Source: an uncultured Rhodospirillales bacterium (lineage in GTDB: Bacteria; Pseudomonadota; Alphaproteobacteria; CACIAM-22H2). Taken from it: a stretch of DNA of 64,000 nt. Location: assembly GCA_937926175.1 (NCBI GenBank), contig CALANV010000007.1, positions 1 to 64,000 of the forward strand, given 5' to 3'. This document shows, in pieces, positions 50,828 through 60,983 of the stretch; positions within the stretch are counted from its first letter, which is position 1; every line of letters begins with the position of its first letter. A program made the position numbers and the translations under genes. The notes beneath the pieces were generated by a model that did not search any database, was not told the DNA's origin, and saw only the letters and a list, made by a program, of their open reading frames with translations.

Positions 50828-52009
50828 ATGGCGGACCAGATCGACGATCTTTCGTGCCTGCCGGACGACCCCGGCGCACTGCTCATCGGACGCGTGTGGG
50901 TGCCGGGCGATCGGGGTGGGCCCTGTGTCGTCGCCGTGCGCGGCGGCGATCTGGTCGATCTGACGCCGTCATATCCGACGGTCAGCGAGTTGGCCAATCG
51001 CCTGGTTCTGCAGCGGCTCAGGCACGACATCGGGAATGCCGCCGTGATCGGCCGCGTCGACGACATCGTACGCAACAGCGATCCGCAACGGCGGGATCCG
51101 ACGCGGCCGTGGCTGCTTGCGCCCTGCGATCTCCAAGCCATCAAGGCGTCGGGGGTGACATTCGTCACCAGCCTGCTCGAGCGCGTCATCGAGGAAAGGG
51201 CGCGCGGCAACCCCGCTGCGGCAGAGGCGATCCGCGCCGAACTCGTGCGCGTGATCGGCCAGGATCTCGAGACCGTGATTCCCGGTTCGCCGGCGGCGAT
51301 GCGGCTCAAGGACGAACTGGTCCGTAGCGGCATGTGGTCGCAGTACCTCGAGGTCGGTATCGGCCCGGACGCCGAGATCTTCACGAAGGCACAGCCGATG
51401 TCGGCTGTCGGCCACGGCGCCGATATCGGCATTCATCCGTCATCGACCTGGAACAACCCCGAGCCCGAGATCGTGCTGGTCGTGAACGCCGCGGGCGAAA
51501 CGGTCGGTGCTACGCTCGGCAACGACGTCAATCTTCGCGATTTCGAGGGGCGCAGCGCGCTTCTGCTGGGCAAGGCCAAGGACAACAACGCGAGCTGCGC
51601 GATCGGGCCGTTCATCCGGCTTTTCGACGAGCGCTTCGGCATGGCGGAGGTGGCGGCAGCGGACGTCCGGCTCACCGTGACCGGCGACGACGGCTACCGG
51701 TTGGAAGGCGTCAGCTCGATGCGCAAAATCAGCCGAAAGCCGGAGGATCTCGTGCGCGCGACGATCGGGGCGCACCACCAGTACCCGGACGGATTCGTGC
51801 TCTTCCTCGGCACGATGTTCGCGCCGATCGAGGATCGCGACGAGCCGGGCAAGGGATTCACGCACAAGATCGGCGACCGGGTCGTCATTTCCACGCCAAG
51901 ACTCGGCCGGCTCGTCAACCGGGTAAGGCTGTGCACCGAGATCGAGCCGTGGGAGTTCGGAACCGGCGCGCTGATGCGCAACCTGGCGGCGCGCGGCCTG
52001 CTGCGATAG
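50828..52009 (+). CDS. Fumarylacetoacetate hydrolase family protein (long form)
   Basis: This 393-aa protein is a long FAH-family enzyme, of the type seen in 2-oxo-acid or sugar-acid dehydratases. The metal-site and core motifs are NPEPEIVLVVNAAGETVGATLGNDVN (near residue 215), SALLLGKAKDNNASC and the C-terminal GTMFAPIEDRDEPGKGF. Its N-terminal 150 residues differ from the short FAH protein at 10068. It stands alone with no pathway partners next to it. Confidence 0.9.
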   Translation: MADQIDDLSCLPDDPGALLIGRVWVPGDRGGPCVVAVRGGDLVDLTPSYPTVSELANRLVLQRLRHDIGNAAVIGRVDDIVRNSDPQRRDPTRPWLLAPCDLQAIKASGVTFVTSLLERVIEERARGNPAAAEAIRAELVRVIGQDLETVIPGSPAAMRLKDELVRSGMWSQYLEVGIGPDAEIFTKAQPMSAVGHGADIGIHPSSTWNNPEPEIVLVVNAAGETVGATLGNDVNLRDFEGRSALLLGKAKDNNASCAIGPFIRLFDERFGMAEVAAADVRLTVTGDDGYRLEGVSSMRKISRKPEDLVRATIGAHHQYPDGFVLFLGTMFAPIEDRDEPGKGFTHKIGDRVVISTPRLGRLVNRVRLCTEIEPWEFGTGALMRNLAARGLLR

Positions 52010-52036
52010 TCGGATCGCCGCGGGGCTTCTGCCGAG

Positions 52037-52948
52037 ATGGCCGGCTCGAGGCGACGCGATGCGGACCGTTTCTGCGACGCTGCGGAAACCGACCGGATGC
52101 CGAATATGACGTGGCATCGCGCCGGCATCGGAAAGGTCCGCCGGCACGATGCCGGCGCGGCGACACCATCCCGCGAGGATCTGTCGCGCATCTGCGGCAT
52201 TGCCGCGGTCACGGCACTGTTTTCCCGCGGACCGGAGCGGATCGAACGCCTGTTCTTTACCGAAGCGATGCGCCGGCCGGCCGACAAGATCTGCCGGTAT
52301 CTCGCACAGGCGCGTAAACCCTATCGTCAGGTGGATGCGGCGGAGCTCGCCCGCATTGCCGGTACGCCGATGCATGGCGGCATCGTGGCGATCGCGCGGC
52401 CGCGGCCCGTCCTGCCGTTCGATGCCGGTGAGGCGCGTGGCTGGGCGTCGCGCGTGCCGCTGCTGCTGATCCTCGACGGAGTCGGCAATCCGCACAACCT
52501 GGGCGCCATCGTACGCACGGCGGCGTTCTTCGGGCTCGATCGTCTCGTCATCTCGGACCACCCGGCGCAGGCCGGGCCGTCGGATGCGGCGCACCGGGTG
52601 GCGGAGGGCGGAATGGAGCATGTGCAGCTCTATCGCGCGACGCGGCTGCCGACAGCCCTGCGTCGGCTGAGCGGCGCCTACCGGGTCGTGGCGACGGCGC
52701 TCGGCCGCGGCCGAACCCTTGAAACGATACCGCGCGATCGGCCCGTCGCGCTGGTCCTCGGCAACGAGGAAGACGGGCTCTCGCGCGAGACCATCGCAAG
52801 CTGCGACGAGATCGCCACGATCCCCGGCGCGGGCCTGATCCAGTCGCTGAACGTCTCCGCGGCCGCTGCCATCCTGATTCATTCGCTGGTCCGGAACCGC
52901 ACTGCGGGTCGCGACACGATGCCTGGCGCCGGCCGGCGCGCCGGTTGA
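52037..52948 (+). CDS. SpoU/TrmH-family RNA 2'-O-methyltransferase
   Basis: This 303-aa protein has an N-terminal substrate-binding domain (about residues 35-115; AAVTALFSRGPERIERLFFTE) and a knotted SPOUT catalytic domain. The three SpoU motifs are DGVGNPHNLGAIVRTAAFFG (motif 1), VALVLGNEEDGLS (motif 2) and GLIQSLNVSAAAAILIHSL (motif 3). These bind S-adenosylmethionine and methylate ribose in tRNA or rRNA. The start may be the ATG at 52097; the first 20 residues are not conserved-looking. Confidence 0.93.
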   Translation: MAGSRRRDADRFCDAAETDRMPNMTWHRAGIGKVRRHDAGAATPSREDLSRICGIAAVTALFSRGPERIERLFFTEAMRRPADKICRYLAQARKPYRQVDAAELARIAGTPMHGGIVAIARPRPVLPFDAGEARGWASRVPLLLILDGVGNPHNLGAIVRTAAFFGLDRLVISDHPAQAGPSDAAHRVAEGGMEHVQLYRATRLPTALRRLSGAYRVVATALGRGRTLETIPRDRPVALVLGNEEDGLSRETIASCDEIATIPGAGLIQSLNVSAAAAILIHSLVRNRTAGRDTMPGAGRRAG

Positions 52949-53030
52949 CTTGCGGCAGCAGCGGCTCCAGCCTTGCGCGCCGAGACGTCTCCCGCGCATG
53001 CGCCTTTGGAACGAAAGGTCTTTTGCCCTA

Positions 53031-53456
53031 ATGACCAAACGCGTCGGCCTCGTCGCCCATGACCGTCAGAAACCGGCGATCGTCGCCTGGGCCAAACGGC
53101 ACGAGCCGCTGCTGCGCCGGCACATCCTGTATGCCACCGGCACGACCGGCAACCTCATTCTGGAGGCGTGCCCGCAATTGTCGATCACGCGGCTGAAAAG
53201 CGGGCCGCTCGGCGGCGATCAGCAGCTCGGCGCGCTGATCGCGGAAGGCAAGCTCGACTGCCTGATCTTCTTCACCGATCCGCTCACGGCATTGCCGCAT
53301 GACGTCGACGTGAAAGCACTCATCCGTCTTTCCACCGTCTACAACATTCCGGTGGCGTGCAACGAGGCGACGGCGGAGATCATCGCGACGTGGCTCGACG
53401 CGGCGGACGCGGCCGGCGATGGGGCCGTCGGGGCGGCACGTTCGGACGCACGATGA
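53031..53456 (+). CDS. mgsA: Methylglyoxal synthase
   Basis: This 141-aa enzyme converts dihydroxyacetone phosphate to methylglyoxal and phosphate. Catalytic and binding motifs are LVAHDRQK (phosphate site), ATGTTGNLI, SGPLGGDQQLGALIAEG with the catalytic Asp, and TDPLTALPHDVDVKALIRL with His and Asp. The ATG at 53031 directly gives the conserved N-terminus; starts upstream add Arg-rich residues. Its stop overlaps the next gene by 4 nt. Confidence 0.95.
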   Translation: MTKRVGLVAHDRQKPAIVAWAKRHEPLLRRHILYATGTTGNLILEACPQLSITRLKSGPLGGDQQLGALIAEGKLDCLIFFTDPLTALPHDVDVKALIRLSTVYNIPVACNEATAEIIATWLDAADAAGDGAVGAARSDAR

Positions 53457-54181
53457 TCGTTCTTTTCACGGATTTCGGCATCGCGGGGCCGTATATCGGG
53501 CAGGTCAAGGCCGTCCTCCATCGCGAGGCGCCGAACGTTCCGGTGATCGATCTGTGCGCGGATGCGCCGACATGCGATCCGAAGGCAAGCGCCTATCTGC
53601 TTGCGGCGCTGGTCGACTGGTTTCCGGCTGGAGCGACGTTCGTCGCCGTCGTCGATCCCGGCGTCGGCGGTCCGCGTGCGCCGCTGGCGTTGGAGGCCGA
53701 CGGCCGCAACTTCGTCGGCCCCGACAACGGGCTTTTCGAGCTCGTGATGCGACGGGCGAGCCGCTTTCAGGTGCAGGAGATCGCGTGGCGACCGCCCGCG
53801 CTGTCGCACAGTTTTCATGGACGCGATCTTTTCGCACCGATTGCCGCGCGCATCGCCGCCCGCACCCTGTGGCCCGGCATGCTCAGACCAGTGGAACCGA
53901 CCCGCATGCCGGAATGGCCGGATGATCTTGCCGAGATCATCTACATCGACCACTACGGCAACGCGATGACCGGAATCCGGGCGGATCGCCTGCCGGCAAC
54001 GGCACGGCTGGTCGTTGCCGGCAAGGTGCTTCCGCATGCGCGCACGTTCGTCGACGTCGAGGCGGGCCGGGCGTTCTGGTACGAGAATTCGAACGGCCTG
54101 GTGGAGATCGCCGTCAACCGGGGACGCGCCGACACGACGCTCGGGCTTGCGGTCGGCACGCCGGTCTCGGTCCAGACATAG
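53453..54181 (+). CDS. SAM hydrolase / hydroxide adenosyltransferase (DUF62)
   Basis: This enzyme hydrolyses S-adenosylmethionine to adenosine and methionine; family trimers resemble fluorinase but use water. In 242 aa the catalytic Asp and Arg sit 7 residues apart in VVDPGVGGPRAPL, and the conserved His is in SHSFHGRDLFAPIAA. The N-terminal LFTDFG and C-terminal IDHYGNAMTGI motifs are typical. The start ATG at 53453 overlaps the mgsA stop, so the two are translationally coupled, which is an unexpected pairing. Confidence 0.93.
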   Translation: MIVLFTDFGIAGPYIGQVKAVLHREAPNVPVIDLCADAPTCDPKASAYLLAALVDWFPAGATFVAVVDPGVGGPRAPLALEADGRNFVGPDNGLFELVMRRASRFQVQEIAWRPPALSHSFHGRDLFAPIAARIAARTLWPGMLRPVEPTRMPEWPDDLAEIIYIDHYGNAMTGIRADRLPATARLVVAGKVLPHARTFVDVEAGRAFWYENSNGLVEIAVNRGRADTTLGLAVGTPVSVQT

Positions 54182-54393
54182 AAGCAGGTGCCATCGCTGT
54201 CGCCTGCGGCCGTGACGGGGAGGGCTGCGTGCGCGGCCATGGCCGAAATGCATTTTATGACAAAGGCTTAGGATGGTGCCGGCCGGGCAGGGGACAGGCC
54301 CTCTTGAAACCGCGACGGACGGTTCCCAATACCAAATCCGGTAGAGGGGCGATTTCGCCTTCCGAGATCTGTCCCGGAGAGCAAGAGACACGC

Positions 54394-54858
54394 ATGCAAC
54401 CCGCTGTCGCACGCGTCGTGGAACTTGCCGTGACTCAGGCTCGCGCCCGGACGACGCGGGCGGCCGTCGCAAGCGCCATCGTCGCGGCCCTGCGGCGGAT
54501 CCACCAGACGGTCAATGAACAGGCCGGCTACGCCGCCGCCACGATACTCGACGACTTCATCCGCGCCCATATCAGGGCCGAAGCCGACAAGGGCGGTCTG
54601 CCGCTGCGCGAGTTGCCGGCGGACACCGTCCACGACGCGCGCGCCGAGGCGATTCTGGACGATTGCGTGAGTACGTGCATCGCGCTCAACGCCTTCACGC
54701 CGGCCAACGGCGCGCTGATCACGGCGGTCAGCACATTGCTCGACCATCTCTTCCGGCAGATCGAGGGGGCACCGGATCCCGACGAACTGTTCGCCCGGCT
54801 GCGGTCGCCGGAACGGATGGAGGCCGATCTCGGTCCCCGGATCGCGATGGTCCACTGA
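54394..54858 (+). CDS. Hypothetical alpha-helical protein
   Basis: This 154-aa protein starts at the ATG at 54394 with GGAGAG about 12 nt upstream. It is rich in Ala, Arg and Leu and looks helical (RARTTRAAVASAIVAALRRI, ADTVHDARAEAILDDCVSTC, SDR-free C-terminus). No membrane segment or signal peptide is present. I do not recognise the family. It stands between the SAM hydrolase and LysR genes. Confidence 0.65.
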   Translation: MQPAVARVVELAVTQARARTTRAAVASAIVAALRRIHQTVNEQAGYAAATILDDFIRAHIRAEADKGGLPLRELPADTVHDARAEAILDDCVSTCIALNAFTPANGALITAVSTLLDHLFRQIEGAPDPDELFARLRSPERMEADLGPRIAMVH

Positions 54859-55013
54859 GCCCGCGCTCCGACGGCACCGGCAACGACCCCGCGCCACCGG
54901 TGCGCGAGGCGCCGGCCGATGCGGCAGTCTGACGATGCAATCCGTTTTCCTTTTGCCGGGGACGTCTCCATAATCGGCGCCGCATCTTCCTTCGAACGCC
55001 GTAGCAGACGTCC

Positions 55014-55976
55014 ATGCGTCAGAAACCGCAGCCTGCATCGCCAATCGTGAATACGCCGAACAAGTGGCGGCGCCTGCCTCCGCTGAACGCACTGCGGTGC
55101 TTCGAGGCGGCGGCACGCCACATGAACTTCACCAAGGCCGCGGCCGAGCTCAGCGTGACGCCGGCGGCCGTCAGTCACCAGATCAAGACGCTCGAGGATT
55201 TCCTGGGCGTCAGTCTCTTCCGACGGACTCCGCAGGGCCTTTTCCTAACCGATGCGGGACAGGCGTGCCTGCCCGGGATTCGCGACGGCTTCGACCAGTT
55301 GCTGATGGCGGTCGATCAGCTCAGGACGGTCGGGGAGACCGGCATCCTGACCGTCAGCGTCGCCCCATCATTCGCGGCGAAGTGGCTGCTGCCGCGGCTC
55401 GACCGGTTTCAGACGGCGCATCCGGAGATCGACGTCCGGGTCTCGGCGTCGATGGCGTTGGTCGACTTCTCGAGCGGCGACGTCGATCTTGCCATCCGCT
55501 ACGGCTCCGGCGCGTATCCGGGCCTGGAAGTGGAACTGCTCGTGCGCGATACCGTCTATCCGGTCTGCAGCCCGGCGCTGCTCGAAGGACCGCACGGCCT
55601 GCGTTCGCCCGATCAGCTGCGCCATCATACGCTGCTGCACGACGACAGTCCGGACGGCGACGAGAGCTGTCCCACTTGGCCCATGTGGATCCGCGCCGCC
55701 GGGATCGAAGGGGTCGATGCGACGCGCGGGCCGCGCTTCAACCAGTCGAGCCTCGTGCTCGAGGCCGCCCTTCTCGGACGCGGCGTCGCACTGGCGAAGT
55801 CGACTCTCGCCGATGCCGATGTCGCGGCGGGCCGCCTCGTGAAGCCGTTCGATATCAGTTTCCCGGTGCGCTTCGCCTATTACATCGTTCACCCACGGTC
55901 CAAGGCGACGCTCACCAAGGTCGCCCTGTTCAAGGCGTGGCTCAAGGACGAAGTCGCCCGGGCGGAGGCCGGCTGA
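55014..55976 (+). CDS. LysR-family regulator, GcvA-like
   Basis: This 320-aa transcription regulator has an N-terminal winged helix-turn-helix (FTKAAAELSVTPAAVSHQIKT, LFRRTPQGLFLTDAG; about residues 20-85). A periplasmic-binding-protein-type effector domain follows (ILTVSVAPSFAAKWLLPRLD, DLAIRYGSGAYPGLEVELL). The sequence is of the GcvA group, often linked to glycine cleavage or beta-lactam response, but no such target is adjacent. Its regulated gene is unknown. Confidence 0.94.
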   Translation: MRQKPQPASPIVNTPNKWRRLPPLNALRCFEAAARHMNFTKAAAELSVTPAAVSHQIKTLEDFLGVSLFRRTPQGLFLTDAGQACLPGIRDGFDQLLMAVDQLRTVGETGILTVSVAPSFAAKWLLPRLDRFQTAHPEIDVRVSASMALVDFSSGDVDLAIRYGSGAYPGLEVELLVRDTVYPVCSPALLEGPHGLRSPDQLRHHTLLHDDSPDGDESCPTWPMWIRAAGIEGVDATRGPRFNQSSLVLEAALLGRGVALAKSTLADADVAAGRLVKPFDISFPVRFAYYIVHPRSKATLTKVALFKAWLKDEVARAEAG

Positions 55977-56300
55977 CGCTCGACCGGGCGTTGCCCGCTT
56001 CTCGCCGCGGCTGTCGGAATCGGGCGGGTCATCGGCGCTTTCCAAGGGGCAATGGAAATCTGAGCGCGACCGGGACGTGCCCCGCATCGGTTGCGCGTCG
56101 CCGGGCGGATTCGTCCCCGTTGCAGAACAACGTATCGGTGCCCGGCGGCAAGTCGCGGCGACCACCGGTCTGCATCTCCAAGGCAACGATTGCAATTTGC
56201 ACGAGCCCGGATTCGGCGTCTGCGGATCAATCGTCAGGCTCGAACCACGCGCATCGTTTCGCGTTGAACGGGTCTCGGGCGAACCGATGGAGAGGAAGAC
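55977..56300. other. Intergenic region after the LysR gene
   Basis: This 324-bp region lies between two rightward genes. I see no gene-like frame with a ribosome binding site, and no strong palindrome or T-tract terminator. The promoter of the small gene at 56301 is probably here. Confidence 0.4.
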
Positions 56301-56510
56301 ATGGTCGGGAAACGACGCAAGCCGGCGGCGCGAACGACGCGCAGGGGCGGCCTGTCGGATCTGATGGTCGCCGATCCGGGCGAAACGAAGAAGAATGCGC
56401 AGAAACAGGGGCCCTACCCGCAAGGGGCCGGCGGGGTCGACCCGGCCGAGAATGCCGGCACCGAGGAACGCGAACAGACGAAGCGCAGGCTGCGGCGCGT
56501 GCTGCGGTAA
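56301..56510 (+). CDS. Small basic hypothetical protein
   Basis: This 69-aa protein has a good ribosome binding site (GGAGAGGAAGAC directly before ATG). It is highly charged, with Lys/Arg at both ends (GKRRKPAARTTRRGG; KRRLRRVLR) and a central acidic/Gly-Pro-rich stretch. It is predicted to be disordered and could bind nucleic acid. The family is not recognised. Confidence 0.6.
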   Translation: MVGKRRKPAARTTRRGGLSDLMVADPGETKKNAQKQGPYPQGAGGVDPAENAGTEEREQTKRRLRRVLR

Positions 56511-56643
56511 GCGTGAGAGGTTGCATGCGGGTGTGGGGCGCATCCGCACCGAGAGACCAGCGGCGGGATGCGTGCAAGGCGCGGTCGCGCGGTGCCGGCT
56601 TCAGCGCGCGAGCCTGGCACTCCGAAGGCGGCGGCGCGTCGGA

Positions 56644-58200
<1,557 letters not shown>

Positions 58201-58489
58201 CTTCCTCGCTCGCGAATCAGAGGACACAAGCCTGCAACTAAATCATAGGTCACGGACGTTAATATCCTCGTAATGACAGCACCGGCGAGCCGAACCGGGC
58301 CGACGTCCGGGGATCGGTCCCGTACGCACCGGTCGTTTCCTTCGCCGGTTGCCGGCTGCCGGTTCGGCGATGTCGGGGCGAGGTTCATCCGCGACACGCC
58401 GTTCGAGCATATTGAATCGGACGGAGGATTGTCGCTTTCTATTGCACAGCCGCGCAAAAAAGGTGGCGTTTATCGAAGGGGAGCGTGCG

Positions 58490-58921
58490 ATGATTCAAAC
58501 TCCGAAGCCGTCGTCGGAAGCGGACGGTGCAACACAGGGCGCCCCGACGACTCCAGGCAGCATCGCCCAGAACGTAGTCGAAACGGCCGCGGACGCTGCG
58601 GCAAAAGCAGCCGAAATGACCGCTGCCGGCATCGGTGCCGTCGCGCAGGCCGGCGCTGCCGCTGCACGGACCGCTATCAAGGGGATGGCGCGCCAAGCGT
58701 CGAAACCGGCGCGCAAGAAGACTACAAAGCGCCAGGCCAAAGCGGCTGCACGTGCACCGACGGCGGCAACGAAGCGGGCCGCATCGAAGCGTGTTGCACT
58801 CAAGCGTGCGGCGCCCAAGCGTGCCAGTGTCAAGACGGCTGCGAAGCGGGCGGCGAAGAAGGCGGCCGGAAAGCATGCTGCCAGGAAGACGACCGGCAAA
58901 CGCACCCCGCGCCGTCGCTGA
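58490..58921 (+). CDS. Histone H1-like lysine/alanine-rich protein
   Basis: This 143-aa protein starts at the ATG at 58490 with GAAGGGGAGCGTGCG upstream. The first 65 residues form an Ala-rich amphipathic helix region (IAQNVVETAADAAAKAAEM). From residue 70 on it is a low-complexity Lys/Arg/Ala tail with repeated AK, KRA, KKA motifs ending in TPRRR, as in eukaryotic H1 tails or bacterial Hc1/AlgP-type proteins. It probably binds DNA or polyphosphate non-specifically. A phasin-like N-terminal half is another possibility. Confidence 0.8.
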   Translation: MIQTPKPSSEADGATQGAPTTPGSIAQNVVETAADAAAKAAEMTAAGIGAVAQAGAAAARTAIKGMARQASKPARKKTTKRQAKAAARAPTAATKRAASKRVALKRAAPKRASVKTAAKRAAKKAAGKHAARKTTGKRTPRRR

Positions 58922-58939
58922 GATTGGATCGGCCGCCCC

Positions 58940-59191
58940 CTAGATCGGGTCGTCCGGGCCGATATCGCAGATGAAACTGTCCGCCGCCATCCAGAGATCA
59001 TCCAGGAGGCGGGCCAGGTGCCGTGTCTCGGGCGGCCCGAACCTTCGCTCGATGCGTCCGATGGCATCGGCCTGACGCTTGGCGTCGTCGCGAAGCTGTC
59101 GTGCGAGCGGCAGCAGCCGGCGCGCCGCAGCGAGCGTCAGATCTTCCAACCGATCAGGCTGGGAACTCAGGGCCGGGGCGGGAGCATCCAT
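58940..59191 (-). CDS. Small hypothetical protein at the phage boundary
   Basis: This 83-aa helical protein (MDAPAPALSSQPDRLEDLTL, ARRLLPLARQLRDDAKRQAD) has no recognised domain. It sits downstream of the S24 repressor gene in the same direction. A copy of the repressor-associated 16-bp sequence lies 66 bp upstream of its start. It may be an early phage gene under repressor control, or the last chromosomal gene. Confidence 0.55.
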   Translation of the reverse strand: MDAPAPALSSQPDRLEDLTLAAARRLLPLARQLRDDAKRQADAIGRIERRFGPPETRHLARLLDDLWMAADSFICDIGPDDPI

Positions 59192-59257
59192 CCGTCACCG
59201 GCAGGGGCATGGGGCAGCATGATCGCCGATGCTTGCACGGGCATGTGCAGTTTGCAA

Positions 59258-59273
59258 GCACAAATGCACATGA
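59258..59273. promoter_or_regulatory. Copy 1 of a 16-bp repressor-flanking sequence
   Basis: GCACAAATGCACATGA here is identical to the sequence at 60108-60123. It contains the half-site arrangement TGCA-N4-TGCA (also near 59233-59250 as TGCAC-N6-GTGCA), typical of phage operators. It lies upstream of the leftward gene at 58940 and downstream of the repressor gene. Confidence 0.6.
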
Positions 59274-59348
59274 ATGCAAACAACACCCACCACCCGGCGC
59301 CGGTGCGGTCGAGGGATGGGAGCGCTCGCGGCGTGAACGGCAGCGGGC

Positions 59349-60047
59349 CTACGTCCGGACCTTCAGCACCGCGACGATCAGATGAACGGCGCGTACCGTG
59401 TCGGCGGGGATGTCGATCGACCGGGCGGGATTGAACTGCTCGAGTACGAGCTTCTTCTCGGTGCGCCGGACGAGACGCTTCACCAGTCCCTGGCCATCGG
59501 CGAGCTGCACGACGACGTCGTCGCCCGGCGCGGGCGGTATGGTCGGCGACACGTACACGAGCTGGCCGTGTCTGAGCACCGGGTCCATGCTGCTGTCGTT
59601 GACGTAGACTGCATAGGCGTTCGGTTCGCCAAGCAGGAACCACGGACGTTCGACATAGGACTGCACCATGCCGTTTTCGAAGAAATACCCTTCCTGGCCG
59701 CCGCGCGCATGTCCCAGAACCGGAAGGTCCCGTGCGCCCGGAGGCGGAATCGCGGCACCTTGCAAATTCGCCATCGGCACGCCTGCAACAGACGGCGTCG
59801 CGGGTCCGCGGGCGACGGATGCGGGCGCCCCGCCGAGGCTCGGCGGCAGCGGGATACCCGTCGCGTCGCTCAGTTTCTTGAGCGTCCGTGCGCTCAGGCT
59901 GTTGGTGTAGGTGGGATTGTTGTGAAAGCGCGTCAGCGTCGTCGCCGACAGTCCGGCGCGACGGGCGAGGTTGGTGAGGTCGAGGCCGGTCTCTTCGACC
60001 AGGGTCTTCAGATAGGCGAGCGCGGCCTCGCGGTGCAGGTCGGCCAT
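59349..60047 (-). CDS. S24-family phage repressor (CI/LexA-like)
   Basis: This 232-aa repressor starts at the ATG at 60047; a longer frame runs back through the operator. The N-terminal helix-turn-helix spans about residues 20-65 (LTNLARRAGLSATTLTRFHN). The C-terminal S24 peptidase domain has Ser153 in NDSSMDP and Lys190 in GLVKRLVRR as the Ser-Lys dyad. An obvious Ala-Gly cleavage site is not visible near residues 108-120, so self-cleavage is uncertain. Identical 16-bp sequences flank the gene on both sides, suggesting control of a phage immunity region. Confidence 0.92.
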   Translation of the reverse strand: MADLHREAALAYLKTLVEETGLDLTNLARRAGLSATTLTRFHNNPTYTNSLSARTLKKLSDATGIPLPPSLGGAPASVARGPATPSVAGVPMANLQGAAIPPPGARDLPVLGHARGGQEGYFFENGMVQSYVERPWFLLGEPNAYAVYVNDSSMDPVLRHGQLVYVSPTIPPAPGDDVVVQLADGQGLVKRLVRRTEKKLVLEQFNPARSIDIPADTVRAVHLIVAVLKVRT

Positions 60048-60107
60048 GGCCTCGGGCTCCTTGGGTCTCGTTCGTTTACTGCCATATGCAATCCTGAAAG
60101 TACAGTT

Positions 60108-60123
60108 GCACAAATGCACATGA
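60108..60123. promoter_or_regulatory. Copy 2 of the 16-bp repressor-flanking sequence
   Basis: GCACAAATGCACATGA lies 60 bp upstream of the repressor start and 119 bp before the divergent gene at 60243, in the expected operator position. The preceding ATGCAATCC and AGTTGCACAAATGCA supply further TGCA half-sites. Identical to the copy at 59258-59273. Confidence 0.65.
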
Positions 60124-60242
60124 CCGGTTAGGCTCGTAGCCGGGCTCGGAAGTCATGGCCGGCGGTCCGGAGCGCCCCGTTCGGGCCAACCCGGCCGGGC
60201 CGGTCCGTCCGTCGGCTTGCATCAAACAGAAGGAGCAGGGCA

Positions 60243-60713
60243 GTGCGCGCCAAACCGCAGGTCATCCGTTCGGAAATCGTCAACAATGGTCGGGACCGCG
60301 CCGACGTCGTTCGGGCGGCCGGGCCCGACGGTACGGTCGCCGTGTTCGCGATCAACCGGACACAGCGAATGGTCGACCGTCTGTTCGACCGCGGCGCCAT
60401 CGACGGGCGTCAGTACGGTGCGGCGACCCGGCTGCGCGATCTGTGGGAGCGGGCGCGACTCGTGACGGCCGATCTCGGCGCGCATGACCTGTACCGAATA
60501 TCGGGCGGCGAGCGGGAATGGGTCGGCGACGAGGCGGCGTTCCGCCGCTACATGCTCGCGATGCGCCAGATGGGGCGCGACGGTCGTCGGATTCTGTCGG
60601 ACGTCGTCATCGGCGACATGGCGCCCGAGGCCTGGGGGCGACGCTATCGTTGCGACGGGCTGCTCATGCTTCGCGGTCAGCTCGATCGTCTCGCCAAATG
60701 GTGGGGCATGTAA
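60243..60713 (+). CDS. Hypothetical phage protein, divergent from the repressor
   Basis: This 156-aa protein starts with GTG at 60243, with an AGGAGCAGGG stretch about 7 nt upstream. It is rich in Arg, Gly and Asp with helical segments (AINRTQRMVDRLFDRGAIDG, QYGAATRLRDLWERARLV, ERLDRLAKWWGM-like end). It resembles a DUF6456-type protein found in alphaproteobacterial phages and plasmids, by layout only. It is the first rightward gene of the immunity region and is probably repressed by the S24 protein. Confidence 0.7.
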   Translation: MRAKPQVIRSEIVNNGRDRADVVRAAGPDGTVAVFAINRTQRMVDRLFDRGAIDGRQYGAATRLRDLWERARLVTADLGAHDLYRISGGEREWVGDEAAFRRYMLAMRQMGRDGRRILSDVVIGDMAPEAWGRRYRCDGLLMLRGQLDRLAKWWGM

Positions 60714-60753
60714 CGTGCCGGTTCGAAGATCGGTGCCGCGCCGACAAGAAAGT

Positions 60754-60853
60754 GGGTTGACGCGCCGGCCGATCTTTCATCTAATCAGCGCCGGACAAAT
60801 GCGCCCGCACGGTCCCAACGATCGGCGGGCGCATTGCTTTTCGGGTCTTTGCT
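60754..60853 (+). repeat. Duplicated intergenic module, copy A, with hairpin
   Basis: This copy starts with GGGTTGACGCG and at offset 37 has CCGGACAAATGCGCCCGC. TGCGCCCGC (60800-60808) pairs with GCGGGCGCA (60825-60833), with an inner CGGT/ATCG helix; TTGCTTTTCGGG follows. It could be the terminator of the gene at 60243 or part of a small RNA. A promoter-like TTGACG is present but a matching -10 box is not clear. Confidence 0.6.
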
Positions 60854-60983
60854 CGTTGCGTCGGCATGATACGAGTCGACGCGCCCGCCGATGCTTCGAT
60901 CGGCCGCATGCGGTGCGTCGGGTGCGAATCTCGGCGCGTCGTGTCAGCACGTTGCGAGAAATCTGCCGCCGGTTGCAGAAACC

